Shown here piece after piece: positions 1-8,841 of a stretch of 40,761 bases of DNA. The DNA is from Rhodanobacter sp. FW104-R8 (GTDB lineage: Bacteria; Pseudomonadota; Gammaproteobacteria; Xanthomonadales; Rhodanobacteraceae): positions 1-40,761 of the forward strand of contig NZ_LVJR01000116.1 of assembly GCF_001617365.1 (NCBI RefSeq), in the 5' to 3' direction. The first letter of the stretch is position 1. Every line of letters starts with the position of its first letter. Below the pieces are notes generated by a model. That model had not been told where the DNA came from. It worked only from the letters and a program-made list of their open reading frames with translations, and ran no database searches. The position numbers were made by a program, and so were the translations under genes.

Positions 1-324
1 GCATCGGGGGTCGATAGCTCTGCGATTGAGGCAAACTATGACCGCGACGACCCGGGGGAGTTTCTCAATAGCCTGTTAGGCGCCCTCACATTTCTCTACA
101 ACAAGCATCCTGCGGCTACATTGGTTCCACTGCTAGTTCTTGGCTATCTCAGTCTAGTTTTTTACTTCGGCGCGTTCTTCCTCAAGCACCGAATCACGAT
201 ACCTGGTGTACACAGCAAGGCTCTGCAAGACCTCCTTTCTGGCTTCCTCGCGATTGCTCTGGGGTTTGGTGCAAATCGGCTTGTCCAGCTTGCTGTCTCC
301 GCTTTTTCTATCGGTACGCCCTAA
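1..324 (+). CDS. C-terminal part of a membrane protein (5' end outside window)
   Basis: The reading frame is open from base 1 to the TAA at 322-324, giving at least 107 residues. The start lies upstream of the window. Two hydrophobic stretches are visible, at about residues 41-61 and 78-102 of the visible part, separated by a short basic polar linker. This looks like the C-terminal end of an integral membrane protein. I do not recognise the family. The base composition is clearly lower in GC and codon use is less biased than in the genes to the right, as expected of acquired DNA. An antisense frame covers part of it but has no coding character. That a coding end exists is fairly likely; the function is unknown. 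Confidence 0.5.
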   Translation, partial: ASGVDSSAIEANYDRDDPGEFLNSLLGALTFLYNKHPAATLVPLLVLGYLSLVFYFGAFFLKHRITIPGVHSKALQDLLSGFLAIALGFGANRLVQLAVSAFSIGTP

Positions 325-763
325 CCATTCCGTAAGAGACTTCCCGTCAACGCCACGCGCTTGATGCTCTTGCCCTGAGCTTTCGAGCCAATGCTGGTCA
401 TCGTATTGTCCTCTCTGATGCGTCATGCGTGTCAGTGCTGCGCGGGTTGCAACGATAGTCAGACTGCATTTCCGTAAACGGTCTTGTTGCATCGGTGTGG
501 CTGATGCGGACCAGGGTATAAACCGCGCCCGGGGACCTCGTTCATTCATCGGTGTCGTCGGTGTTCGGGGATCAGCCGAAACACGTTTAGCAGCGGTATT
601 CATTTCAGGGGGAGTTCGTCGCAACATGAAGCAGATCGCACGCACCAGCATCAGAGCAGCCTCGGCCAGCGTCGTCGCAATCGTTTCGCGTGCGACCGAC
701 GTCCCCCGGTTTTGAGTAGCACCGTGGTTTGGAGTCCAATCCCCCACCCGGAAAATATTGAAC
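325..763. other. gene-poor lower-GC stretch
   Basis: No convincing gene is seen in these roughly 440 bases. A 96-codon frame at 425-715 (+) and a long antisense frame (154-747) are open, but both have arginine- and serine-rich composition typical of chance frames, no ribosome binding site and no family I recognise. The stretch lies between a truncated-looking membrane gene and an IS3 remnant, so it is probably decayed accessory DNA. Confidence 0.4.
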
Positions 764-891
764 GTGAAGACGCGTTTTTCGGAAGAACCGATCTTCGGCT
801 TCTGGAGGAAGCCGGGTCAGGGTTGGCGATGAAAGAGCTGTGCCGTCGGCATGGCTTCTCGGAGACCATCTTCTACCTGTGGCGCAGGTGA
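764..891 (+). pseudogene. IS3-family transposase orfA remnant, frameshifted and truncated
   Basis: Translated in two frames, this stretch gives the N-terminal helix-turn-helix part of an IS3-family OrfA. It begins TRFSEEPIFGF from a GTG at 764, then after a one-base loss near 802-804 continues in another frame with MKELCRRHGFSETIFYLWRR. The family pattern is RFSEEQIIGFLKEAE..KELCRRHGFS...FYLWR. Similarity stops abruptly after the LWR codons and a TGA follows at 889-891. No orfB and no second terminal repeat is visible, so this is a dead fragment. It ends only 9 bases before the next gene and may have contributed to that gene's leader. The family assignment is from memory of the conserved motif. 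Confidence 0.7.
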
Positions 892-900
892 GCAGACACC

Positions 901-1392
901 ATGGCTGAAAAGAAACCGGCAGGAAACGCCACGCGAAAACCCACCCGCAGCGCCACCGCGCCCGGCGAGGCTCCCACGGGATTCACGGCGGAGGAGCGCG
1001 CCGCGATGCGGGAGCGCGCCCGGGAGCTGAAGGCCGCAGCGCGCCCGCACGCGGGAGGCGCGAATGAAGAGGGCGCCGTGCTCGCAAGGATCGCCGCGAT
1101 GCCCGCTGCAGATCGCGCCATGGGCGAGCGGCTGCATGCGCTCGTCCGGGCCACCGCGCCGGACCTCGCGCCGAAGCTCTGGTATGGGATGCCCGCCTAC
1201 GCGAAGGACGGCAAGGTCGTCTGCTTCTTTCAGGGCGCGCAGAAGTTCAAGACGCGGTATGCGACCTTCGGCTTCAGCGACAAGGCCGCCCTCGACGAGG
1301 GCCACATGTGGCCCACGGCCTTCGCACTGAAGGAGCTGACCGCCGCCGCCGAGGCAAGGATCCGCGAGCGCCTGCGGCGGGCGGTGCGCTGA
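901..1392 (+). CDS. DUF1801-like (YdhG-type fold) protein
   Basis: This 163-residue protein is predicted to be cytoplasmic. The first 30 or so residues are a basic, alanine/threonine-rich low-complexity tail. The core at about 75-150 includes [20 protein letters not shown], then [10 protein letters not shown] and [12 protein letters not shown]. That arrangement, with a helix leading into LWYGMP(A/T)Y and hydrophobic strands, is what is seen in DUF1801/YdhG-fold proteins. Some members are called iron chaperones, but the biochemical role is not established here. An AGGTGA sequence about 9 bases upstream of the ATG can serve as ribosome binding site. The gene stands alone just right of the IS3 fragment, and its very high GC matches the chromosome rather than the left edge. 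Confidence 0.7.
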   Translation: MAEKKPAGNATRKPTRSATAPGEAPTGFTAEERAAMRERARELKAAARPHAGGANEEGAVLARIAAMPAADRAMGERLHALVRATAPDLAPKLWYGMPAYAKDGKVVCFFQGAQKFKTRYATFGFSDKAALDEGHMWPTAFALKELTAAAEARIRERLRRAVR

Positions 1393-1494
1393 AGGTTCCG
1401 CCCGGAAGACGCGCGACAGGCGCGATAATGGCCGCCCCGACCGGCGACGTACCCGTCCGCGCCGGCCGCCGGTCCGACCAACGAGGACAGCGTC

Positions 1495-1908
1495 ATGAGC
1501 AATCCGAGCACCTTGGCATTGACCGGTTTCATCGCGTGGACGCTGCTGCTCCTGGTGCTGATGGAGGTGCTCCGGACCCGGCTTGTGCTGCACCGGAAGA
1601 TCCCCGCCAACGGGTTCGTTCCCGACAATGCGAACCTTTCGCCATTCATGCAGCGGCTGGCCAGGGCCCATGCCAACTGCATCGAAGGCCTCCCGGTTTT
1701 CGGCGGATTGCTGCTGGTCGCCATCGGCACCGGGCACACCGCGGTCACGGACGGCGCGGCCTGCCTGTTCCTTGCCTGCCGCGTGCTGCAGTCGCTCATC
1801 CACCTCGCCTCGGTGAGCGCGGCCGCCGTCACGCTGCGTTTCACGGCCTTTGCGGTGCAGACGGCCATCGGCGTGTACTGGGCCGTCGAGCTGCTTGCAT
1901 CGGCGTGA
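1495..1908 (+). CDS. MAPEG-family membrane protein
   Basis: This 137-residue protein has four hydrophobic segments (about residues 8-25, 60-78, 83-105 and 112-135), the size and topology of MAPEG proteins (membrane-associated proteins in eicosanoid and glutathione metabolism). The loop [16 protein letters not shown] after the first segment matches the family's RA..N..E..P.F signature. Bacterial members are inner-membrane proteins. Some have glutathione-dependent transferase or peroxidase activity, but the substrate is usually unknown. The ATG is preceded by GAGGACAGCGTC, an acceptable binding site. It is not obviously in an operon with the zwf block, which starts 259 bases downstream with nothing recognisable in the gap. 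Confidence 0.8.
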   Translation: MSNPSTLALTGFIAWTLLLLVLMEVLRTRLVLHRKIPANGFVPDNANLSPFMQRLARAHANCIEGLPVFGGLLLVAIGTGHTAVTDGAACLFLACRVLQSLIHLASVSAAAVTLRFTAFAVQTAIGVYWAVELLASA

Positions 1909-2167
1909 AGCGCGCCGGGCAACGGCGAGGCCGCCGACCGTACCGGGACGGGTGCGGATGCGCGTCGCCGCCGGCAGTGCCCGTGCGTTGGCCGCTGAAC
2001 CGGAGGCCGACGGCTCCGCCGGTTTATGCATCGACTTAACCTGCCGGCGTGCAGGCTGGAAAGCGGACCCGAAGTGCGGCATGTTGGCGAAGCCCGCCAT
2101 GCCCGTCGCCTGCCGCACGCCACCCCGGGCAGCGATGCCTGCCAGCCCCACGGAGAACCTCACCGCC

Positions 2168-3574
2168 ATGCCGATCCCCCGCTCGGACGCCCTGGTCTTT
2201 TTCGGCGCCACCGGCGACCTGGCCTACAAGAAGATCTTTCCGGCGCTGCAGGCGATGATGCTGCACGACGGGCTGGACCTGCCGATCATCGGCGTGGCAC
2301 ATGCGGGCTGGGACGTGGAGCGGCTGCGCCAGCGCGCGCACGACAGCCTGACGCACGCGGCGCTGGAGCAGGGCGGCCGGGTCGACGAGGCCGCGTTCGC
2401 GAAGCTGGCGGCGCGCCTGCAGTATGTCGACGGCGACTACAACGACCCGGCCACCTTCCGGCAGCTGAAGCAAACGCTGGGCGGGGCGCAGCGGCCGCTG
2501 CACTACCTGGCGATCCCGCCCGGTCTGTTCGGGGTGGTGGCGAAGGGTCTCGAGCAGGCCGGCTGCGCCGGGGAGGCGCGGATCGTGGTGGAGAAGCCGT
2601 TCGGCCGCGACCTGGCCTCGGCGCAGGAACTCAACCGCACGCTGCACGCGGTGTTCCCGGAGTCGGCGATCTTCCGCATCGACCACTACCTGGGCAAGGA
2701 GCCGGTGCAGAACCTGCTGTACTTCCGCTTCGCCAACACCGTGCTGGAGCCGGTGTGGAACAACCGCTACGTGGACCGCGTGCAGATCACCATGGCCGAG
2801 CAGTTCGGCGTGGACGGCCGCGGCGCGTTCTACGAGGGCGTCGGCGCGATCCGCGACGTGCTGCAGAACCACCTGCTGCAGGTGACCTCGCTGCTGGCGA
2901 TGGATGCGCCGATCGGCGGCGGGCCGGAAGCGCTGCGCGCCGAGAAGCTGCGGCTGTTCCGCGCGATGCGCCCGCTCGACCCGGCCGAGGTGGTGCGCGG
3001 CCAGTTCCGCGGCTACCGCGAGGTCGCGGGCGTGGCCGCCGATTCCAACGTGGAGACCTTCGTGGCGCTGTGCCTGCACGTCGACACCTGGCGCTGGGCC
3101 GGCGTGCCGTTCCATATCCGCGCCGGCAAGCGGCTGCCGCTGACCACCACCGAGGTGATGGTGGACATGAAGGCGCCGCCGCTGTCGGTGTTCGACCCGG
3201 TCGGCGCGGCGCAGTCGAACTACTTCCGCTTCCGGCTCAGCCCGGAGGTGATCCTCGCCGAGGGCATGCGGGTGAAGCAGCCGGGCGAGGAGATGCGCGG
3301 CGAGCCGGTGGAGCTGGTGGTGCGGCATGACCTGGCACCGGAGAAATCGCCGTACGAGCGCCTGCTCGGCGACGCGATCCGCGGCGACAACGCGCTGTTC
3401 ACCAGCGATGAATGCGTGGAGGCGGCGTGGGCGGTGGTCGACCGCGTGCTGGCCCACGAGGGCGCGGTGGAGTTCTACGAGCCGGGCAGCTGGGGGCCGC
3501 CCGGGGCGGCGCGCATCGTCGGCGGCGACGAGGGCTGGCATGACCCGCGGGCGGAGGAGGGCAAGCCATGTTGA
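2168..3574 (+). CDS. zwf: glucose-6-phosphate 1-dehydrogenase
   Basis: This cytoplasmic enzyme oxidises glucose-6-phosphate to 6-phosphogluconolactone with NAD(P)+, the entry to the oxidative pentose phosphate and Entner-Doudoroff routes. It has 468 residues, slightly shorter than the usual 485-500. The N-terminal Rossmann fold shows [12 protein letters not shown] (11-22), followed by EKPFGRD (142-148) and the substrate-binding active-site motif RIDHYLGKE (170-178). The frame stays open upstream to 1850, overlapping the MAPEG gene, but the start at 2168 puts the GxxGDL motif at the normal distance from the N-terminus. Its 3' end overlaps the next gene by 7 bases (ATG at 3568, stop at 3572-3574). 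This is the first gene of a sugar-phosphate operon. No pgl, edd, eda or gnd is nearby, so it may be one of several zwf copies. Confidence 0.95.
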   Translation: MPIPRSDALVFFGATGDLAYKKIFPALQAMMLHDGLDLPIIGVAHAGWDVERLRQRAHDSLTHAALEQGGRVDEAAFAKLAARLQYVDGDYNDPATFRQLKQTLGGAQRPLHYLAIPPGLFGVVAKGLEQAGCAGEARIVVEKPFGRDLASAQELNRTLHAVFPESAIFRIDHYLGKEPVQNLLYFRFANTVLEPVWNNRYVDRVQITMAEQFGVDGRGAFYEGVGAIRDVLQNHLLQVTSLLAMDAPIGGGPEALRAEKLRLFRAMRPLDPAEVVRGQFRGYREVAGVAADSNVETFVALCLHVDTWRWAGVPFHIRAGKRLPLTTTEVMVDMKAPPLSVFDPVGAAQSNYFRFRLSPEVILAEGMRVKQPGEEMRGEPVELVVRHDLAPEKSPYERLLGDAIRGDNALFTSDECVEAAWAVVDRVLAHEGAVEFYEPGSWGPPGAARIVGGDEGWHDPRAEEGKPC

Positions 3575-4284
3575 GCAATCACGCGGCCGGGGCCGCCGCG
3601 GTGGTGTTCCTGCTCGACGTGGACAACACCCTGCTCGACAACGACCGCTTCGGCGCCGACCTCGGCGCCACGCTGGAGGCGGCGTTCGGCGTGGCCGGAC
3701 GCGAACGCTACTGGGCGATCTACGAGGAGCTGCGCCAGCAATTCGGCTTTGCCGATTACCTGGGCGCGCTGCAGCGCTTCCGCGCCGGCCTGGACAACGA
3801 CCCGTCGCTGCTGCAGATGTCCGGCTACCTGCTGGACTACCCGTTCGCCGACCGGCTGTACCCGCACGCGCTGGAGACCGTGGCGCACCTGCGCACGCTG
3901 GGTCCCACCGCGATCCTGTCCGATGGCGACGTGGTGTTCCAGCCGCGCAAGATCCAGCGCGCCGGGCTGTGGGCCGCGCTGCGCGGCGAGGTGCTGGTCT
4001 ACGTGCACAAGCAGCAGATGCTGGTGGCGATGCAGCAGCGTTACCCGGCCGCGCACTACGTGATGGTGGACGACAAGCCGCCGATCCTGGCCGCGATGAA
4101 GCAGCGCCTGGGCCGCAGGCTGACCACGGTGTTCGTGCGCCAGGGCCACTACGCGGCCGCCAGCGCCGGCGAAACCGTCGAGCCGGCACCGGACCTCACG
4201 ATCGCGTGCATCGGCGATCTGCGCCGGCGTAAGCTTGAAGACTTCCTGCCGAGCGCACCCGCAATCAGCCTGCCGGCAGACTGA
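3568..4284 (+). CDS. HAD-superfamily hydrolase
   Basis: This 238-residue protein has the haloacid dehalogenase phosphatase motifs in order. Motif I is [12 protein letters not shown] (about 15-26, nucleophile Asp in DVDNT), motif II is ILSDGD with the conserved Ser (about 112-117), the motif III lysine probably lies in FQPRK, and motif IV is MVDDK (about 165). A helical cap lies between motifs I and II. Members usually hydrolyse small phosphorylated metabolites; a sugar phosphate is likely from context but is an inference. The start overlaps the end of zwf by 7 bases, which implies translational coupling and a stoichiometric link to glucose-6-phosphate metabolism. It could instead act in phosphosugar damage control. 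The substrate cannot be read from the sequence. Confidence 0.85.
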   Translation: MLSNHAAGAAAVVFLLDVDNTLLDNDRFGADLGATLEAAFGVAGRERYWAIYEELRQQFGFADYLGALQRFRAGLDNDPSLLQMSGYLLDYPFADRLYPHALETVAHLRTLGPTAILSDGDVVFQPRKIQRAGLWAALRGEVLVYVHKQQMLVAMQQRYPAAHYVMVDDKPPILAAMKQRLGRRLTTVFVRQGHYAAASAGETVEPAPDLTIACIGDLRRRKLEDFLPSAPAISLPAD

Positions 4285-4321
4285 AATCATCTATCGATCG
4301 AACCGGAAACACGGAGCAAGC

Positions 4322-5416
4322 ATGAAAGCGACCCGCCAATTGCACGACCTCGGCCAGAGCCTGTGGCTGGACAACATCACCCGCAGCCTGCTCGACGACG
4401 GCACGCTGGCGCGCTACATCGCCGAGGATTCGATCACCGGGCTGACCTCGAACCCGAGCATCTTCGACGCGGCGATCGGCGGCGGCGACGCCTACGACGC
4501 CGGCATCCACGCCAAGACGCTGGCCGGGCTCTCCGGCGAGGCGCTGTTCACCGAGCTGGCGCTGGAAGACCTGCGCCGCGCCGCCGACCTGTTCCGCCCG
4601 GTGTTCGACGCCACCCGCCAGGTGGACGGCTGGGTCTCGATGGAAGTCTCGCCGCTGCTCGCCGCCGACACCGCCGGCTCGATCGCGGCGGCGCGGCACA
4701 TCCACCACCAGGGCCGGCGCGACAACCTGTTCGTGAAGATTCCCGGCACCCCGGAAGGCGTGCCGGCGATCGAGGAGGCGATCTTCCTCGGCATCCCGAT
4801 CAACGTGACCCTGCTGTTTTCCTGCGCGCAGTACCAGGCCGTCGCCGAGGCGTACCTGCGCGGCATCGAGCGACGCCTGGAAGCCGGGCTGGACCCGCGC
4901 GTGGGCTCGGTCGCCTCGCTGTTCATCAGCCGCTGGGACGTGGCCGCCAACCCGCAGCTGCCGGCCGATCTGCACAACCGGCTGGGCATCGCGGTGGGCC
5001 AGCAGACCTACCGCGCCTACCGCGAGCTGCTGGCCTCGAAGCGCTGGCAGAAGCTCGCCGCCGCCGGCGCGCAGCCGCAGCGCCTGCTGTGGGCCAGCAC
5101 CGGGGTGAAGGACCCGTCCGCGCCGGACACGCTGTACGTCAGCGCGCTGGCCGCGCCGGACACCATCGACACGATCCCGGAGAAGACCCTGCACGCGTTC
5201 GCCGACCACGGCCAGCTGCATGGCGTGCTGGCCGCCGACGGCGGCGATGCGGACGCGGTGCTGGCGCAGGTCGCCAAGGCCGGCGTGGACCTCGACGCGC
5301 TGGCGCTGAAGCTGCAGCAGGACGGCGCCGCGGCGTTCGTGAAATCGTGGCAGCAGCTGCTGCAGCGGATCGCCGACAAGGCCAGCGCGCTGGAAAAGGA
5401 ATCCGAGCTGCCATGA
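4322..5416 (+). CDS. tal: transaldolase (long, actinobacterial-type subfamily)
   Basis: This cytoplasmic enzyme transfers a dihydroxyacetone unit between sedoheptulose-7-P and glyceraldehyde-3-P in the non-oxidative pentose phosphate pathway. It has 364 residues, the length of the Tal subfamily typified by actinobacterial enzymes rather than the roughly 317 of E. coli TalB. The N-terminus has [12 protein letters not shown] (41-52), and the Schiff-base lysine is K139 in [12 protein letters not shown]. The ATG at 4322 follows a GGAG site (CACGGAGCAAGC). The frame extends upstream into the HAD gene, but that part shows no homology. The gap to the HAD gene is 37 bases and the stop overlaps the pgi start as ATGA. 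Some family members are fused to or paired with pgi, consistent with this order. Confidence 0.93.
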   Translation: MKATRQLHDLGQSLWLDNITRSLLDDGTLARYIAEDSITGLTSNPSIFDAAIGGGDAYDAGIHAKTLAGLSGEALFTELALEDLRRAADLFRPVFDATRQVDGWVSMEVSPLLAADTAGSIAAARHIHHQGRRDNLFVKIPGTPEGVPAIEEAIFLGIPINVTLLFSCAQYQAVAEAYLRGIERRLEAGLDPRVGSVASLFISRWDVAANPQLPADLHNRLGIAVGQQTYRAYRELLASKRWQKLAAAGAQPQRLLWASTGVKDPSAPDTLYVSALAAPDTIDTIPEKTLHAFADHGQLHGVLAADGGDADAVLAQVAKAGVDLDALALKLQQDGAAAFVKSWQQLLQRIADKASALEKESELP

Positions 5417-7062
5417 GCGAGCCGCGACTGACCCGCCTGCCGCCATGGCAGGCGTTGCAACGGCATGCCGACGCGATCGGCCGGCGGCACCTGCGCGAGT
5501 GGTTCGCCGCCGATCCGCAACGTGGCGAGCGCTTCGTGCTGGAGGGTGTCGGCCTGTACCTGGATTACTCCAAGCAGCGGGTGGATGCCGACGCGCTGCG
5601 CCTGCTGCGCGAACTGGCGGTGGCCTGCGGGCTGCCGCAGCGGATCGAGGCGATGTTCCGCGGCGAGCGCATCAACACCACCGAGCAGCGCGCCGTGCTG
5701 CACGTGGCGCTGCGCGCGCCGGCGGGCGAGAAAATCCTGGTCGACGGCCACGACGTGGTGGCGGACGTGCACGACGTGCTCGACCGCATGGCCGCGTTTG
5801 CCGACCGCGTGCGCAGCGGCGCATGGCGGGGCCACGGCGGCCGGCGCATCCGCCACGTGGTCTCGATCGGCATCGGCGGCTCGGACCTCGGCCCGGTGAT
5901 GGCGTACGAGGCGCTGCGCCACTACAGCCGGCGCGAGATGACGTTCCGCTTCGTCTCCAACGTGGACGGCACCGACTTCGCCGAGGCGGTGCGCGCGCTG
6001 GACGCGGCCGAGACGCTGTTCATCGTCTGCTCGAAGACCTTCACCACGCTGGAGACCTTGGCCAACGCGCACGCCGCGCGCGCCTGGTGCCTTGCTGCCC
6101 TGGGCGACGAGTCCGCGGTGGCAAAGCACTTCGTGGCGGTCTCCACCAACGCCGACGAGGTGGCGAAGTTCGGCATCGACACCGCCAACATGTTCGGCTT
6201 CTGGGACTGGGTGGGCGGGCGCTACTCGATGGATTCGGCGATCGGCCTGTCCACCATGCTGGCGATCGGCCCGGAGCATTTCCGCGCGATGCTGGCCGGC
6301 TTCCACGCGATGGACGAGCACTTCCGCCACGCGCCGCTGGAACGCAACCTGCCGGCGCTGATGGGCCTGCTCGGCATCTGGAACAACAACTTCCTCGACG
6401 CCGCCACGGTCGCGGTGCTGCCGTACGAGCAGTACCTGAAGCGCTTCCCGGCCTACCTGCAGCAGCTGACCATGGAGAGCAACGGCAAGCGCGTCACGCT
6501 GGACGGCGCGGCGGTCGACTACGCCACCGGGCCGGTCTACTGGGGCGAGCCGGGCACCAACGGCCAGCACTCGTTCTACCAGCTGATCCACCAGGGCACG
6601 CGCATCGTGCCGTGCGACTTCATCGGCTTCGGCCAGCCGCTCAACCCGCTCGGCCAGCAGCACGACCTGCTGATGGCGAACCTGATCGCCCAGGGCGAGG
6701 CGCTGGCGTTCGGCAAGACGGCGGACGAAGTGCGCGCCGAAGGCACGCCCGAGGCGCTGGTGCCGCATCGCACGTTCCCCGGCAACCGCCCCAGCAGCAC
6801 CATCCTCGCCGCCAGGCTCACCCCGCACACGCTGGGCACGCTGATCGCGCTGTACGAGCACAGCGTGTTCGTGCAGGGCGTGATCTGGGACATCGACTCG
6901 TTCGACCAGTGGGGCGTGGAGCTGGGTAAGCAGCTGGCGAAGGCCACCATCGCCGAGCTGACCGCGCCGAGCGAGCCGCCGCTCGCCCACGACAGTTCCA
7001 CCAACGCCCTGATACGCCGCTATCGCCGGCTGCGCGACAGCCAGACAACGGAAGGTCCATGA
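5413..7062 (+). CDS. pgi: glucose-6-phosphate isomerase
   Basis: This cytoplasmic enzyme interconverts glucose-6-phosphate and fructose-6-phosphate. It has 549 residues, the normal length of proteobacterial Pgi. Both family signatures are present: [14 protein letters not shown] (about 261-274) and [16 protein letters not shown] (about 494-509, ending in the catalytic lysine region). The sugar-binding block GIGGSDLGP and [19 protein letters not shown] with its active-site His are also present. The start overlaps the tal stop (ATGA at 5413-5416) and the stop overlaps the pgm start (ATGA at 7059-7062), so tal, pgi and pgm are almost certainly one transcript with coupled translation. Confidence 0.96.
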   Translation: MSEPRLTRLPPWQALQRHADAIGRRHLREWFAADPQRGERFVLEGVGLYLDYSKQRVDADALRLLRELAVACGLPQRIEAMFRGERINTTEQRAVLHVALRAPAGEKILVDGHDVVADVHDVLDRMAAFADRVRSGAWRGHGGRRIRHVVSIGIGGSDLGPVMAYEALRHYSRREMTFRFVSNVDGTDFAEAVRALDAAETLFIVCSKTFTTLETLANAHAARAWCLAALGDESAVAKHFVAVSTNADEVAKFGIDTANMFGFWDWVGGRYSMDSAIGLSTMLAIGPEHFRAMLAGFHAMDEHFRHAPLERNLPALMGLLGIWNNNFLDAATVAVLPYEQYLKRFPAYLQQLTMESNGKRVTLDGAAVDYATGPVYWGEPGTNGQHSFYQLIHQGTRIVPCDFIGFGQPLNPLGQQHDLLMANLIAQGEALAFGKTADEVRAEGTPEALVPHRTFPGNRPSSTILAARLTPHTLGTLIALYEHSVFVQGVIWDIDSFDQWGVELGKQLAKATIAELTAPSEPPLAHDSSTNALIRRYRRLRDSQTTEGP

Positions 7063-8705
7063 GCCAGAAGATCAGCCCCCTCGCCGGCAAGCCGGCACCG
7101 TCGTCGATCCTGGTCGACATCCCGCAACTGCTCGCCGCGTATGCCGACCTGAAGCCCGACCCCGCGGTACCGGCGCAGCGGGTGGCGTTCGGCACCTCCG
7201 GCCACCGCGGCAATGCGCTGGAGCGCAGCTTCAACGAAGCGCACATCCTGGCGATCAGCCAGGCGATCTGCGAGTACCGCCGCTCGAAAGGCATCGACGG
7301 CCCGCTGTTCATCGGCGCCGACACCCATGCGCTGTCGCAGCCGGCGTTCGAGAACGCACTGGAAGTGCTGGCCGCCAACGGCGTCGAGGCGATGATTTCC
7401 AGCGGCGGCGAATACACCCCGACGCCGGCGGTGTCGCACGCGATCCTGGTCCACAACAGGGGGCGCTCGAAGGGCCTCGCCGACGGCATCGTGATCACGC
7501 CATCGCACAACCCGCCGGACAACGGCGGCTTCAAGTACAACCCGACGAATGGCGGCCCGGCCGACAGCGACATCACCCGCTGGGTGGAGAACCGCGCCAA
7601 CGCCCTGCTCGAAGGCGGCCTGAAGGAAGTGCGGCGGATGCCGTACGCGCAGGCGCGCAAGGCGGCCACCACGCACGAGCACGACTACCTCAACGCCTAC
7701 GTCGCCGACCTGGCGAACATCGTCGACTTCGACGCCATCCGCGGCGCCGGCGTGCACATGGGCGTCGACCCGCTGGGCGGCGCCGGCGTGCACTACTGGG
7801 CGCCGATCGCCGAGCGCTACCGGCTCGATCTCACCGTGGTCAGCGCGGTGGTCGACCCGCAGTTCGCCTTCATGAGCGTGGACTGGGACGGCAAGATCCG
7901 CATGGATCCGTCGTCGAAGTATGCGATGCAGCGGCTGATCGGGTTGAAGGACCGCTATGACGTCGCGTTCGCCTGCGACACCGACCACGACCGCCACGGC
8001 ATCGTCACCCGCAGCAGCGGACTGATGGAGCCGAACCACTACCTGTCGGTGCTGATCGACTACCTGTTCCGGCATCGGCCGCAGTGGAGCGCGCATGCCG
8101 CGGTGGGCAAAACCGTGGTCAGTACCGCGCTGATCGACCGCGTGGCGAAACGGCTGGGCCGAAAACTCTACGAGGTGCCGGTCGGCTTCAAGTGGTTCGC
8201 ACCCGGCCTGTTCGACGGCTCGCTCGGCTTCGGCTGCGAGGAAAGCGCCGGCGCCTCGCTGCTGCGCCGCGACGGCTCGGCCTGGGTCACCGACAAGGAC
8301 GGCCTGGTGCCGGCGCTGCTGTCGGCCGAGATCACCGCGCGCGAGGGCAAGGACCCGGGCGAGCTGTATGCGCAGTTGACCCGCGAACTCGGCAAGCCGT
8401 TCGCCAGCCGCGTCGACGCGGCCGCCACGCCGGCGCAGAAGGCGAAGCTGGCGAAACTGTCGCCCGATCAATTGAAAAGCGACCGGCTGGCCGGCGAGAA
8501 GATCGAGCAGGTGCTGGACAAGGCGCCCGGCAACGGCGCCGCGATCGGCGGAATCAAGGCGATCGCCGCCAGCGGCTGGTTCGCCGCACGGCCGTCCGGC
8601 ACCGAGGCGATCTACAAGGTCTACGCCGAAAGCTTCCAGAGCGAAGAACACCTGCAAGCGTTGCTGAAGGAAGCCCAGAGCATCGTCGACAGCGCCCTGG
8701 CCTGA
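7059..8705 (+). CDS. pgm: phosphoglucomutase (alpha-D-glucose-specific)
   Basis: This cytoplasmic phosphohexomutase converts glucose-1-phosphate and glucose-6-phosphate, linking glycogen, UDP-glucose and glucan chemistry to the zwf/pgi reactions encoded upstream. It has 548 residues, as in E. coli Pgm. The phosphorylated serine is S149 in [12 protein letters not shown]. The metal-binding loop is DTDHDRHG, with D307, D309 and D311. The phosphate-binding end motif [16 protein letters not shown] lies near the C-terminus. The start overlaps the pgi stop by four bases. A strong REP-type hairpin follows 15 bases after the stop and may end or stabilise the transcript before tkt. Confidence 0.96.
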   Translation: MSQKISPLAGKPAPSSILVDIPQLLAAYADLKPDPAVPAQRVAFGTSGHRGNALERSFNEAHILAISQAICEYRRSKGIDGPLFIGADTHALSQPAFENALEVLAANGVEAMISSGGEYTPTPAVSHAILVHNRGRSKGLADGIVITPSHNPPDNGGFKYNPTNGGPADSDITRWVENRANALLEGGLKEVRRMPYAQARKAATTHEHDYLNAYVADLANIVDFDAIRGAGVHMGVDPLGGAGVHYWAPIAERYRLDLTVVSAVVDPQFAFMSVDWDGKIRMDPSSKYAMQRLIGLKDRYDVAFACDTDHDRHGIVTRSSGLMEPNHYLSVLIDYLFRHRPQWSAHAAVGKTVVSTALIDRVAKRLGRKLYEVPVGFKWFAPGLFDGSLGFGCEESAGASLLRRDGSAWVTDKDGLVPALLSAEITAREGKDPGELYAQLTRELGKPFASRVDAAATPAQKAKLAKLSPDQLKSDRLAGEKIEQVLDKAPGNGAAIGGIKAIAASGWFAARPSGTEAIYKVYAESFQSEEHLQALLKEAQSIVDSALA

Positions 8706-8720
8706 TCGACGCGGCCGCTC

Positions 8721-8810
8721 GCGTAGGAGCCCGCTCGCGGGCGATGCTCCTGCTCTGACGTACGATGAAAGATGCGATCAAGAGCATCGCCCGCGAGCGG
8801 GCTCCTACGC
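8721..8810. repeat. REP-type palindrome, copy 1 (GTAGGAGC family)
   Basis: Two perfect 29-nt inverted arms (8721-8749 and 8782-8810) flank a 32-nt loop. The outer ends read GTAGGAGC/GCTCCTAC and the inner ends GATGCTC/GAGCATC. The same outer octamer and inner GATGC recur at 23220-23302 and 35273-35362. GTAG-headed REP sequences of this look are mobilised by RAYT transposases in gammaproteobacteria. No RAYT gene is in the window. Confidence 0.85.
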
Positions 8811-8841
8811 GGACGATCAATCCACCACCGGAGATACCGCC

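Noticed and set aside
485..522. TTGCAT...TATAAA considered as a promoter
   Set aside because: The spacing is 24 bases, too long for a sigma70 promoter, and no gene follows.
425..715. Possible 96-codon gene in the left lower-GC stretch
   Set aside because: No ribosome binding site, no recognised domain, composition like a chance frame, and it sits in decayed accessory DNA.
154..747. 197-codon antisense frame overlapping the left membrane-protein gene
   Set aside because: It overlaps the more plausible sense frame, and its sequence shows no hydrophobic or domain structure.
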